From contig OY288243.1 of the NCBI GenBank assembly GCA_958450325.1, positions 33,201,678 to 33,265,677 of the forward strand: DNA of 64,000 nt. The letters run 5' to 3'. Shown in pieces: positions 44,332 through 56,158 of this stretch (positions are counted from its first letter, which is position 1; each line of letters opens with the position of its first letter). The notes under the pieces are model-generated. The model saw only the letters and a program-made list of their open reading frames with translations. It did no database searches and had not been told where the DNA came from. The DNA is from Agrostemma githago (lineage: Eukaryota; Streptophyta; Magnoliopsida; Caryophyllales; Caryophyllaceae). The position numbers and the translations under genes were made by a program.

Positions 44332-46823
44332 TGTAGACACCCATAGTTGACCGCCAGGTGTCTATAGTAATTCCTGACAAACACCCGATGATGATCGGAC
44401 GCAAACGTGCTTTAACGTACTCGGAAATGGGCTCGAAATCATGGATATTTGGCTTGGGCTTTTTACGGAGTACAAATTTCACTAAACCAACCTCAAATTC
44501 AGGCCCAGTGGGTCGTTTCGAGTCAAATAAGACTAATTTGGGTCGAATCCGACACCGGGGGTAAAACCGTCTTTTAGCGACCGAGTCAAACCCGGTCAAA
44601 GATATTTTCTCGAGACTTACGAGTCAGCCGTGTCACCTCACGTGACCGACTCGAGCTCAAATTCCACAAAAATCAGCTACATCAATATTGAACAATTCCA
44701 TTAAAGATAGAATTTGATCTCAAGTAGGAATTCTATCCGAAAACCGAATCGAGTATTCGACCGAGCGTAGGACACTCGGCCGAGTGGCCTGTTTCAGCCG
44801 GGTTGCCCTTCCCAAAATCGGGATTCCCTTTCTTCTTTGCCAAGTAACGGAATTCTCGTTCCTTACAACTTCTTACATTTCCTATCCCGATGGGTGTTTC
44901 TTGTCGTACAAGCAAGACATCTTTCTCAACCCTCTTTTCCTATAAATAGGACCCTTTGCATGCACACCAAAAAAACACAAATTATTAACAACTATCTACA
45001 ACACATACGATCAACCATATACAATTACACCACCCAATATTATACACACCCATTTCATACATCGGCACATATAATTCCCGACATTCTACGTCCAAAACCA
45101 AAGGAACCGGCCTATACCCGTCCCCCCTTTACACGTCCGAAATCACCACCAACTCACCGACGTTAACCAGACGCTCCCGTGCCTTAGCCACTTTCCGACG
45201 AGCCCCGATCCGAGTTAACAAGAGCATGTAGGTTGAGGGTGTAATCAAACTCGACTTCTCTTCTCTTCTCTCCTTCTCCTCTCTCTCGTTTTCTTCTTCT
45301 TTTCGTATCGTGTCGTCGTCGGTCGATTTTTTATTATGGGTCGTTCGTCGCATATTTTATTTCTAATATCGATATCACTAAAAACTATTTTCATATAAAC
45401 GAATATTCTTAAAAATACGATACCGATTCTCTAGTCGAATATCGTATTAAAAGAATTACATTAATCTCGTTGATGCTACAAAATCGTTACTTTTTACAAA
45501 ATACAACGATTTAAACGCGGAGAGAACTAACATTCTTTTTCTTTTCGTTCAAATTTTTCTTTTCAAAACAATTTTATAAAACCTTTTCTAAAAGTCATTC
45601 CGAATATTCGATATCGATTTCATAATCGAATATCGAATACGACGAATATCGAAAGCATAAATCGAGTATAAATTAATTCATATTTATACGCGATCTATTG
45701 AAATTAGCGACTTTCGAAAAAAACCGAATCGGGACAGATCCTCACGCGAGTCGCGCCCCCTCCCAGGCGACTCGCGCGGAGGCCTGAAACCCGCGGCTCC
45801 TTTTTTCCTCTTCTTCGCTTTTCTCAATTTTTCTTAAACATCGTTTTTTCTACAAAACAGTTTCTTAAAACCTTTTTTCCACCTTTTTCAAAATTATTCC
45901 GAATATTTGATATCGATTTCATAATCGAATATCGAATATAACGAATATCGAAAATATTGAATCGAGTACAAATTATGCTATATTTGTACGCGATTTAATA
46001 AAAACATCGATTTTCAGAAAATCGACCTCGAAACAGGCCGGGGCGCGAGTCGCGCGCACCCCGGGCGAGTCGCGTGGAAGGCTGAAGCGCGACCCGTCTT
46101 TTCTCTTTTATTATCTTTCTTCGAACATCGTTTTTTGGACAAAACAACATCTTTTTAGCAAGATTTCAACTCTCGATACATTATTCATCGCATTCATATT
46201 TTCATTCGATTTATTCAATCGTTACTAACACGTTTGTTCGTCTTTTTAGCAACTTCTTCTTTTTATCTTTTGTTTTATTATACTAAAACGAACCTCGCAT
46301 GCTAAAACACAACTTTGACGTTAATTGTCATACATTAAATTGACTTAGCAACTCATTCAATTATTCACATGCTTAGGAAAACAATGTTTGCATACATTCA
46401 TCGTTCAACTAACGCGCGTATTAAAACATCAAATGATATCCTAGTAGAGGCCGCTAATGTGCGGGCGGGGTTGGGTGTTCTTTGTGAACTTCCCAACACG
46501 TACCCTCACCCCTTACTCAGAACCTCGGTTTCCGGATGTCCGAAACCATTAGCAACGAGAGTCATTCAATACATGATATCCGATCAAGTCGGTATCGGTA
46601 TCAAATGCTAAGGGACGAACCCAATAAGCTTTGACATCGGAAATGGGCCGTATTTTGTACACGACCCACTACGACATAGAGTGGGTTCGAACGGGCCCGA
46701 ACTCCCACAAAGTTCGGTGGCGACTCCAACTTCGATTTAAATTTCAATTCGATCCATTCTCATATGGAGATTCATTCGCCTCCCCAAACCCGCGCGTTGG
46801 GGTGGACCTATGTCATGTCCACA
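44332..46823 (+). repeat. 5' LTR of the Tat/Ogre element (2492 bp)
   Basis: Begins TGTAGACACCC and ends CATGTCCACA. A TATA box (TATAAATAGG, 44941-44950) lies about 610 bp in, giving a probable transcription start near 44975. The palindrome CACTCGGCCGAGTG is at 44773-44786, and CGCGAGTCGCGC/GCGACTCGCGCG inverted motifs lie at about 45744-45780 and 46045-46075. Nearly identical to the 3' LTR, with two short length differences. Reading frames within it are not genes. Confidence 0.95.
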
Positions 46824-46825
46824 AT

Positions 46826-46843
46826 TTGGCGACTCCGCTGGGG
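46826..46843 (+). other. Primer-binding site of the Tat/Ogre element
   Basis: TTGGCGACTCCGCTGGGG lies two bases after the LTR terminus CA. This sequence type is the tRNA-Arg-complementary site known from Ogre/Tat elements. Confidence 0.8.
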
Positions 46844-47904
46844 ATTAACTGATGCGTGACTTACCATCGGCATCCTCAGGGTGAGACTCGAATAGAAATC
46901 GTTTGACTAGTACAATACCCGTTTTAGTTTTACGGTTCATGCATAACCCCATCTTTCCCGGGCCGGTACTGGCGACCGACGTCCCACTATACCATTGATG
47001 TAGTCCAAATTGGATATGTCAAAAGGTACGCATAGCAGATTCGTATGGGTTTTACGACATGTTCTAAGTTCAATTCGACTTAGGAAGTTCGCCCCGATTC
47101 TCGAATAGGCTATGTACACTGGTATAGACCCTTATAGACTGACCGAGACTTAGCTTAAGAGCATACATGGTGTCATTATACTGTTTCCATGACTACGTGC
47201 TACTTGATCCATGTCTTTTTTCAAAAACCGTCATTTTCAAAAATTTGCATCCTTTTCAAAATATCCAATTTCAAAACCCCGGACATATACCGAATTTAGG
47301 CTTATGATTTTACTCAAAATAGCCCTTTTTCTAGCCGGTATTATGCCCATTTGAAAACTCGAAATTATTTTCGAACTTTCAAAACCGTCACCCGACCCAC
47401 CTTTTCCGTTTTTCTCGAAAAAAGGGCCGGTTCTCCCCGAATTTTTTGGGCTTTTCAAAAATTCATATTTCAAAACTTCCTCTTCTTAGACTTCCCGTAT
47501 TTAGCAGTATCGGGTCGTGTCATAAGTCGTCGAAGTCTCTAGCGTCGAAACTCCGTCGATCTTACATCACGAGTTTCCCCCCTATCCTAGTCCGCCTTAT
47601 TTTACTAAGGCAAGACCCAGCTACGTAGGACATACTCCTACAAAGGTTGGCCCGTTTACACAATCGAGTCTAAAGTCTGGGAATGTCTCACGTGAACCTT
47701 CCTTCGAACAGGGCCCAACCCACATAGTTGGATCCTGAGGAAGGCCCACCTTTTCACAAGTCACCCGTCTAGGTGTCTTTTCCGGGTCATTAACGTCTTA
47801 GTCTTCTTCCTTTTCCCTTGCTCGGGATGTACTTTTTCTTAAGATTCGGGTTAAGTTGCTGATTACGCGGTGTTCTTACAGACAGGCCACCCTTCACTCG
47901 AACC
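46844..47904 (+). other. Untranslated leader of the Tat/Ogre element
   Basis: About 1 kb between the primer-binding site and gag. No extra upstream ORF of the pea-Ogre type is seen; only short unsupported frames. Confidence 0.6.
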
Positions 47905-49734
47905 ATGATGAAAGAAGCCATCGATGAGTTGACAGCTTCGTTGACCAAAATCCAAGATCAATTGCGACAAATGAGGGAGGACCAGATTGCCATCGTCACT
48001 CGGGTTAGTGTCGTGGAACAAGGAACCCCCAATGCTTCGATCGAAGATGACGGACCTTTGGCCGCATTGGCCGGCGCGGTCCAAAAGCTGCAAGAACAGG
48101 TCCACTCGACTACCAGAAACACTATTCTCACGGAAAATGCTCGTATCTATTCACCCTTAACTGATGAACTGCCCGCTAACCTCAACTTAACGGGCTTGCC
48201 AATGTTCGACGGAACTGAAGACCCGGTACTCCATATTCGGGCTTTCAAGGATTTCATGGCTGTTAAGGGGGTCAAATCAACCATGTTCAAACATCTCTTT
48301 GCTTCCTCTCTAGAAAAGCACCTGAAAGCCTGGTACTACAGGCTTGATCCCAAGAAATACAAAACCTGGGACGATGTTGCAATGGAATTCGTGCGAAACT
48401 ACGCGGATAATGCTGAAATCCAGACTACCATGCGTACTCTGGAAGTTATGGCCCAAGAGCCTAAAGAGGGTTTCACCAAATACCTTCAAAGGTGGAGGAC
48501 CGAAAGTGTTAAGCTGGTGGACAAGCCCAGCGAAAAAGTGCTAGTGGAGGCCTTTCTCAAAAACCTCCTCCCCGCTTACCGAGTCCATCTCTGGTACGCC
48601 ATCATACCCGACTTCGCCACTTTGACCGAAATGGGTACTAGAATCGAAGACGATCTAAGGCTAGAGAACCTTACTAAGGCCTCTACCAAGGGGTATCAAG
48701 GAGCCAGTTCATCCTCTGGCAAGCCCGCAACCACAACGGCGGCCCGAAGCATCTTCGACGAGGTTAACTCATTGGACACCTCGACCAAAAAGAATACTCC
48801 AAATCGGGTATTCACCGACATAGGGACAACCTATGCTAATGCCTTACAAAGGCTGTCTTCAAAAGGCCTAATCCAACCGATAAGCCCAATTCCGGAAGTT
48901 CCCGTGGAAAAGCGATCTAAGAGCTACAACATTCAAGCCTATTGCCATTATCACCAAGGCAACGAGCATGACACGGAGAAATGCTGGAAGTTGAAGCATC
49001 TCATTCAAGATCTGATCGAAAGTGGGAAGATACCACTACCCAGTGATAAGCCGAGTAACAAAAATAATCCTCTTGCTACTCACGCCATTTCTACTGGAGA
49101 GGTAGTCGCCTGCTCTCATCTCATTTCCCCTTTCATTCCCCAAATCAATGGGATATGGAACGACGATGAAGATGATGTTTATCTGGCCAAGGGGGAAGCT
49201 GTGCCCGTCACCATCGAAGAAATCCGGAAAGCTAAAGCCAGAGCTCTGGCCGGCACACACACCATCACGGCCGGGCTCGCCACTCCGGAAACCGTCACTG
49301 AACCTTCCAGGACGGAGCTCACTCCCGAAGAGCCAAACGCTGACACGGCCCTAGTCAGGCAACTAAAGAGGGTCCGAACTGATATTACTATATGGCAACT
49401 TTTGGTTAGTTCTCAGGAGCATCGGGCAGCACTCACTAGGGCTCTTGATGAAATCAAGGTTGACTCATCGGTTACCCCCACCGAAATGGTAGCCACTATC
49501 TTGCCACACCTCAAGGACAAGTCTAAAGGAGAAGGCCCATTTATCACTTTCTCCGAGTCTGACCTTCCACTATTCGGGGCCACCCATAACTTGGCCCTAT
49601 ATATCACGGTGATCTGCCGCAACAAATACCTCCCAATGACCCTAATTGATGATGGGTCCGCAGTAAACGTCCTTCCTTTGAGGACAGCTAAAGCCCTCGG
49701 CATTACCGAGGCTGACTACCTTCCGACTGCATAA
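47905..49734 (+). pseudogene. Tat/Ogre gag and start of aspartic protease
   Basis: 609 codons from ATG 47905. There is a short N-terminal coiled coil (residues ~3-35), the retrotransposon gag domain at about residues 105-260 (FDGTEDPVLHIRAFKDFM, WYYRLDPKKYKTWDD, FTKYLQRWR), and a CHYHQGNEHDTEKC zinc-knuckle-like motif at about residue 347. The protease active-site region LIDDGSAVNVLP is at about residues 580-590. The stop TAA at 49732-49734 replaces a codon most easily explained as CAA. The frame continues beyond it, so the product would be truncated within the protease. Confidence 0.9.
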
Positions 49735-50604
49735 ACTATCCAGGCTTTTGATGGGAGCCCAAAATCAGTTGCTGGGGCCGTTAAACTAACTATCATAACA
49801 GGCCCGATCGAGAAGGAGTTAGAATTTCAAGTGATCGATGTCACTTCATCTTTCAATCTGTTACTCGGGAGGCCATGGATTCACGCGGTCAAAGCCGTGT
49901 CTTCCACCCTTCACAGGAAGGTCAAGCTACCTTTACAAGATGGGATCGTTACTCTCGAAGCTACCCCCATAACCGTGTCAAGCTGCAACACGGCAAGCTC
50001 AACTGACCCACGAGGTTTCAACTTCGTGGGAATGATCGAGGAAGAATACCTTTTCTGACCCTATTTCACCACTAGCATCGATACGATGCTACAAAATTTG
50101 GGTTACCTACCAGGAGTTACATCAAGGCCCTATCTTCCAGCTGGGAAGATTATCGAGACCCTGAACAACGAGCAATCTCGCCTCGCTCTGGGCTACACTA
50201 TGACGCCAGGATGCGCGGACCAAACCAAGGCGGTCACGTTCGTCACCCCAGTGTTCGGAGCTGTTCAAGTGGGCCTCTATCAGCCCACCATCTCATATCC
50301 CGAGACCAAACTGGCTCGAGAATGCAATTTCATCCCGGATGATATCTTTGCCCTTATCCAGGCCGAATCAAAGGAGGGCACAAGCAATACTGAGCCCATC
50401 CTAGGACTACTATTCGAGGAAGACAAGGTCGTCCCGACCCTTAAACAGGAGTTAGTCAGCCTGATTCTCCGCAGCAGCAAGTTCGATCCAACCAAGCTGA
50501 TCTCCGACGTGGGTGCCGACACTGGGAAGAGAGCTTGAAGGAAGACAACTAAGTGGACCGACAGTCCGGGTCGAGTTTACAAGCTAACTACTGGTAAAGG
50601 AGAT
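49735..50604 (+). pseudogene. Protease C-terminal part and linker, two nonsense codons
   Basis: Same frame as gag. FNLLLGRPWIHAVKAVSSTL at about 49852-49911 is the protease ILGRxW-type motif; 50086-50535 is the linker seen between protease and RT in this lineage. TGA at 50056-50058 and at 50536-50538 (after GKRA) interrupt it. Expected codons are Arg (CGA) and Trp (TGG), both one transition away. Confidence 0.8.
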
Positions 50605-53151
50605 ATGCATGGCGCCGAATCCGAGTCCGAGTCCGAGTCCGAGTCAGAGTCAGAGTCGGAGTCTGAGTCGAAGTCTAGAGGGTCCAGTACTAGGATCGAG
50701 TCTGTAACCCCTCTCCCTTCTTTAGTCACACCATCGGGAGCCCCTGAGTCTGTCCCAAGGGCTCTCCATATCCCGCCTCTGACCAACGATCAGATGGCGG
50801 CTCTCTTCGAGCTATTTTCAAAATTCACTATCAATAATAACGATAGCCGTTCTGCTTACGACTTGTCTTATTTTCAAAACATTTTCAAAAATCTTACTTG
50901 CAATGACATTGAGAAACCCGACGAACAGGGGCCATTGCCTCCGCATCTAATCGAGCAACTTGAACAAAGGGAGTCCCGAAATCCGGTAATCGAAGAAACC
51001 GATTCCATCAACCTAGGAACCCCTTTAGAACCTCAGATGCTTAAGTTGGGCTTATCTTTGGGTCCTGAGGAGAAGCAACAATTCACGGATCTTCTCCGGG
51101 AATTCAAAGACGTCTTTGCATGGTCCTACAAGGACATGCCGGGAATAGACCGGGAGATAGCTGAACACCGAATACCCATCAAAGACGGGTATAAGCCGGT
51201 AAAACAGAAACTTCGAAGAATGAGGCCCGAATGGTCTCTCAAAGTCAAGGAAGAAGTCGATAAACAATTCAAAGCGGGCTTTATCGAAGTGTCTGAATAT
51301 CCAGACTGGGCTGCAAACATAGTACCAGTACCCAAAAAAGATGGCAAAGTCCGAGTATGTGTAGACTTTCGGGACCTTAATAAGGCCAGCCCAAAAGACG
51401 ATTTTCCGTTGCCACACATCGATATACTGGTACATAACACGGCCGACCATGCCCTTCTATCATTCATGGACGGGTATGCTGGATACAATCAGATCAAAAT
51501 GGCGGAAGAAGACATGAGTAAGACCACCTTCATCACACCTTGGGGGACTTACTGCTATACCGTGATGCCATTTGGGCTTATCAACGCCGGTGCCACTTAT
51601 CAACGGACCGCCACCACTTTATTGCATGACATGATGCATAAGGAAGTGGAGGTCTACGTGGACGACATGATCGTCAAATCCAAGGACAGAAACGGACACA
51701 TTGCGGCCCTAAGAAAATTCTTCACCCGACTACGCAAGTACAACATGAGGTTAAACCCTCAAAAATGCAGTTTCGGGGTAACATCGGGCAAGCTACTGGG
51801 CCACATTGTCAGCCAGCGTGGCATCAAAGTTGACCCAGCAAAGATCAAAGCCATTACCGAGATGCAACCGCCTAAGACCGAAAAGGAGATAAGGGGGTTT
51901 CTCGGGAAAGTCCAATATATCAGCCGGTTTATTTCAAAGCTAACCATGGTATGTGAGCCCATTTTCAAGAAACTGAAGATAGGAGAACAAACACTATGGG
52001 ACGACAAATGTCAAATGGCTTTCGATAAGATCAAGGAGATTCTATCCTCTCCACCGGTGCTAATGCCACCTCAGCATGGTTTGCCTCTGTCGCTATACCT
52101 AACAACGACCGAGACGGCCATGGGCGCTATGCTAGCCCAGACGGTCGATTCCGAAGAACGGGCTATTTACTACATTAGTAAAAAGTTCTTGGAATACGAA
52201 TGCAAGCACACAATGCTTGAGAAGACGTGCCTAGCTCTGGTTTGGGCCACTAAAAAGCTCCGACACTACATGCTAAGTCACGAGGTACATGTGCTATCCA
52301 AAATGGATCCAATCAAGTATCTATTCGAGAAGCCCATCCTCAACGGCCGCATATCCAGATGGACTTTAATGTTAGCTGAGCTCGACCTCAAGTTCATACC
52401 TTTAAAAGCCATCAAAGGCCGGGTAGTAGCGGAATTCCTCACCGATAGTCCGGTATCCGAGGAAGAACACACCGATACTTGGGCCTTCCCAGATGAAGAT
52501 ATATTCCATACTGACACCGAAACATGGGATTTATATTTCGATGGGGCGTCCAACTTTCGAGAGTTTGGTCTCGGGATTTTGCTAATCTCACCACAAGGGG
52601 AACACACCCCATTATCCATCAAGCTAGATTTTGACGTAACTAAAAACGCAGCCGAGTATGAAGCATGCATTCACCGGCTGCAGGCCGCCGCTGATTTAGG
52701 AGTAACAAACCTCCGGGTCCACGGTGACTCATCTTTAGTCATAAATCAAGCCCTACAAAAATGGAAGACTCAGAACGCGAATCTCGTGGCTTACCAAGCA
52801 CGAGTAAGGGTTCTCGAAAAACAATTCCAAAAAGTAGAGTACATCTATCTGCCTCGGGAAGAAAACCAGTTTGCAGATGCTCTCTCAAAATTAGCATCTT
52901 TACTGAATATCCCAGCACATCTAACCAGCATGCCCATTTGCGTCGAAAGACGGTCCGAGCCGGCATACATCCACGCTATCCAAGATATTGAGATAACTGA
53001 TCCAGAACCTTGGTATCAGGCTATTCTAACCTACTTAACGTCAGGGGAATATCCTCCGGGAGCTGAAAGCCAGGCCAAGAAGGCTCTACGAAGATGGGCA
53101 ACCCAGTTCATCCGCACAGACGATGGACAGTTATATAAGAAGACAGCATAG
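50605..53151 (+). pseudogene. Tat/Ogre reverse transcriptase with two RNase H domains
   Basis: 848 codons open, same frame as gag. A Ser-Glu repeat of GAGTCx hexamers (50617-50676) opens it. RT spans about residues 190-430 with WAANIVPVPKKDGKVR, MPFGLINAGATYQR and catalytic YVDD at about 351-354. A Ty3-type RNase H follows (about 495-610; its first catalytic segment reads TTTETAMGAML rather than the usual Asp-containing form, so this domain may be inactive). A second, archaeal-type RNase H lies at about 640-770 with intact LYFDGAS, AAEYEA, HGDSSLV and FADALSKLA. The TAG at 53149-53151 stands where Gln is expected. Confidence 0.92.
50617..50676. repeat. GAGTCx hexanucleotide repeat in the coding frame
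   Basis: About ten units of GAGTCC/GAGTCA/GAGTCG encode an alternating Glu-Ser run just before RT. It is an in-frame coding microsatellite in the protease-RT linker. Confidence 0.9.
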
Positions 53152-54261
53152 GGGGCTTTACTCCTATGCATTGACAAAACGCGAGCCGAAAGAGTCATGG
53201 CTGAGGTACATGATGGTGAAAACGGTCCGCATATGAACGCCCATATGTTGGCCCGAAAAATCACGAGACTCGGCTATTATTGGAATAGCATGGAAACTGA
53301 CTGTCAGTTATATGTCAAACACTGCCATAACTGTCAGACTTTCGCCAATGTACAACATATGCCTTCATCCCTATTATATACAATGACATCACCATGGCCA
53401 TTCTCAACATGGGGGATTGATATAATTGGGAAAGTAAACCCTTCCGGGACGGGAGGTCATTGCTTCATCCTAGTGGCTATCGACTATTTCACTAAATGGG
53501 TCGAAGCCGAGTCATACCGGGTCTTGAATGCCAAACATGTGGCTAAGTTCATCCAAAACAAGATTATATGTCGATACGGGATTCCGCACGAGTTCATCAG
53601 CGATCACGGGACCCATTTTCAAGCTGAAACGGCCACTTTGCTAGAAAAATACAAGATTCAAAGGCATACATCTTCACCCTACCGACCCCAAACGAATGGA
53701 GCGGTAGAGGCAGCCAATAAAACAATTGTCACCATACTCAAAAAGATGGCTGAGAATTACCGGGATTGGCCCGACAAGATACCCTTCGCCTTATGAGGAT
53801 ATCGGACATCAATTCGAACTGCAACCGGAGCAACTCCATACTATCTGACATATGGAATGGAAGCAGTCCAGCCAGTCGAGCTAGAAGTACCATCCCTCAG
53901 AATTCTACTCGAGAGTCAGGTACCTGAAGCAGATTGGGTCCAAGCCCGATATGACTCACTAGTCCTCTTAGACGAACGGCGATCTCGGACTCTAAATAAT
54001 ATTTAGGTATATCAGAAAAGGATCCAACGAGCTTTTAACAAGAGGGTTAGGCCCAGGAATATCAAAGAGGGCGATCTAGTCCTAAAATCTGTTCGAGCTT
54101 TACTACCAGTTGACCCAAGGGGTAAATTCAAACCCAATTGGGCTGGGCCATACTTAGTGAAGAAAATCCTTTCGGGAGGAGCAGTAATGCTAACGGACTT
54201 GGACGGAAACGAGTTCGTCAACCCAACAAACTTGGACCAACTGAAACGTTACTACCCATAA
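53152..54261 (+). pseudogene. Tat/Ogre integrase with two nonsense codons
   Basis: Continues in the gag frame to TAA 54259-54261. Zinc-finger region with HCHNCQ at about 53325-53335; core residues in WGIDIIGKV, SDHGTHF and NGAVEAANK; C-terminal WAGPYLVKKIL module at about 54139. TGA at 53794-53796 lies after PFAL where the family has Trp (LWGYRTS-type), and TAG at 54004-54006 lies where Gln is expected. No frameshift occurs in the whole 1.1 kb. Confidence 0.9.
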
Positions 54262-54542
54262 GCCCTATCTTAATGTCATTTGCAAAAATTTATAAAACTT
54301 TTCTTTTTATAAGTTTTCAAAATTTTAAGCAAGTCATAAGTTAGGATTACTTATCCTACCGTTGCACATCTCGAATTAATAATCTTGATGTATTTCGAAA
54401 AGTTGCAAAAATACTTCTGAACTACGAAAGGTTTGATTCCATTAATTTTGGATACGTAGGCAACCTCTTAAAAGGGTACAACCACTGCAATAACGAAAAA
54501 GACGGGAACGGTATTCACTAATATGTCTTTTTATTATATAAG
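54262..54542. other. Non-coding region after pol
   Basis: AT-rich sequence between the integrase stop and the nested LTR element; nothing else recognised. It resumes after 57129. Confidence 0.5.
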
Positions 54543-55513
54543 TGATGTGAGTTAAGATGAACTTTGAAACAAAACGTGAAGGTTGATAGTATTCTGAATT
54601 GAACGTAAACAAAAGCAACAAAACAGAATGTAAAGAGGGTTTGTGAGTATGATAGAACCGTAACCAAGGGATAGTATGCTTAGTGAAGTAGACCTATACT
54701 TCAACAAAGCGGGTGCTAAATCAAACACTCGATTGAAGTAGCGAGTTTAGAGCTTGTAACGCGACTAACTCTAGACTTTGTCTTGTAAGCAACAAGGACG
54801 TAAAAGAAAGCTTAGCTTTACTCAGTTTTGTGTTATGAATATTGTGTGTATCTTGTGTGTCTTTATTCATCAAATGGTTGGCTATATATAGCCTACAAAA
54901 CGTCCCCAAACCAGAATGGTCAAGGGTGATACAAACAAAGCTAGGGTGATACAAACAAAGCTACAATCAGCCTACTAACTCCGGTGCATATCCCTTGCTT
55001 GAATGAGTGTGAACCCAAGTTAATGCATCCATATGGTCTTGATTATTTGACTTGTAAATCAGATTAAAGCAAAGTATCCACTAGCTCTTTTATTGAAAGT
55101 CGATACAAAAGAAACAGTCCCGTCAAATAACTTCTGCGAAATTCCCATGCACAACTGACTTGTTCGGACCATAACTTTGTCAATACTTGTTCAATGAGCC
55201 TTCATGAATAGTCATTGGAAAGATAAGCTCGAAATATATCTCCTCCATTTTGAATGACTACGAAATTCCAAGTATAACTCGAGATATGAGCTGATCAAAA
55301 CAACGCTGCAAAATGAACTTCTGCGAAATTCCCATGCACAACTGACTTGTTCGGACCATAACTTTGTCAATACTTGTTCAATGAGCCTTCATGAATAGTC
55401 ATTGGAAAGATAAGCTCGAAATCTATCTCCTCCATTTTGAATGACTACGAAATTCCAAGTATAACTCGAGATATGGACTGATCAAAACAACGCTGCAAAA
55501 TGAACTCGCATCA
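54543..55513 (-). repeat. 3' LTR of the nested element
   Basis: 971 bp; contains a 187-bp unit duplicated in tandem (55129-55315 and 55316-55502), each starting AACTTCTGCGAAATTCCCAT. A TATATATAGCC promoter-like stretch is at about 54884. Related at its left end to the LTRs at 7219 and 10398. Confidence 0.93.
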
Positions 55514-55975
55514 TACTCTCCTTCTTTGAAAAAGAATTGTCCTCAATTCTTGAACAAGTATCCCACCTGGATCAAATACAAAATTTGTTAGGATTAACAC
55601 ATCCTCACCCCAAATAGACATAAGTGTGGGTAACGTTGGTATTATGGCTAGACTACAAGCTCGACTCCTTTTCAAATAGGTGCAGTTTTGAATGCTTGTG
55701 AACTCTACTTTGCTTGTGAACAAGGATGGATCAAGTATCTTTTGTTGCTCCTCAAAGTATTCCACAAGCACAATCCCTTTACTCTCCATGTTTGTTTTGG
55801 CTAAGATCAGAATTTGTTTCTTCTTGCACAACTTGTTTGGTTGAAGATGATACTCGTCAAAAACAGGTGGTAACGTTGGATCAAACACCAAACATTCCTC
55901 GTAAGTGTTTTCAAACGAGAAAATTGCTGACATTTTTTTTTGGTGAACAGTACACACGTGAACAGTAAGAAACAA
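55511..55975 (-). pseudogene. Remnant of gypsy pol C-terminus in the nested element
   Basis: 154 codons open on the minus strand. The end (VFDPGGILVQELRTILFQ) resembles the region after integrase in related gypsy elements; compare SELRTIPFQGG in the 7886-10344 polyprotein. The start does not match a known domain. The frame covers most of the internal region, and its stop overlaps the 3' LTR edge. Likely a leftover of a deleted pol gene rather than a functional protein. Confidence 0.5.
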
Positions 55976-56142
55976 ATGTATTGGAACTTCAACAAAACCA
56001 CGAGATAATCAAAACCGATTAACCCTCGAACTACCAGCACGAGTTTAACCTTTGAATTCCAATCGCAATCAGAAATTCAACTAATAACTTGGCTTCGACA
56101 CTTCTTGGACCGTCTTGATTTTAAGAAAAATCAAGAGTTGTA

Positions 56143-56154
56143 GCTCTGATACCA
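56143..56154 (-). other. Primer-binding site of the nested element
   Basis: The plus strand reads GCTCTGATACCA, the complement of TGGTATCAGAGC, the canonical initiator tRNA-Met site, four bases from the right LTR. Confidence 0.85.
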
Positions 56155-56158
56155 CTAA

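Noticed and set aside
44837..45353. Frames of 70-110 codons in the LTRs (also at 60113-60632)
   Set aside because: Located over the LTR promoter and leader; present in both LTRs as shadows with no domain.
51052..52966. Minus-strand frames of 75-132 codons under the large RT frame
   Set aside because: Shadow frames of the Tat/Ogre polyprotein with no domain of their own.
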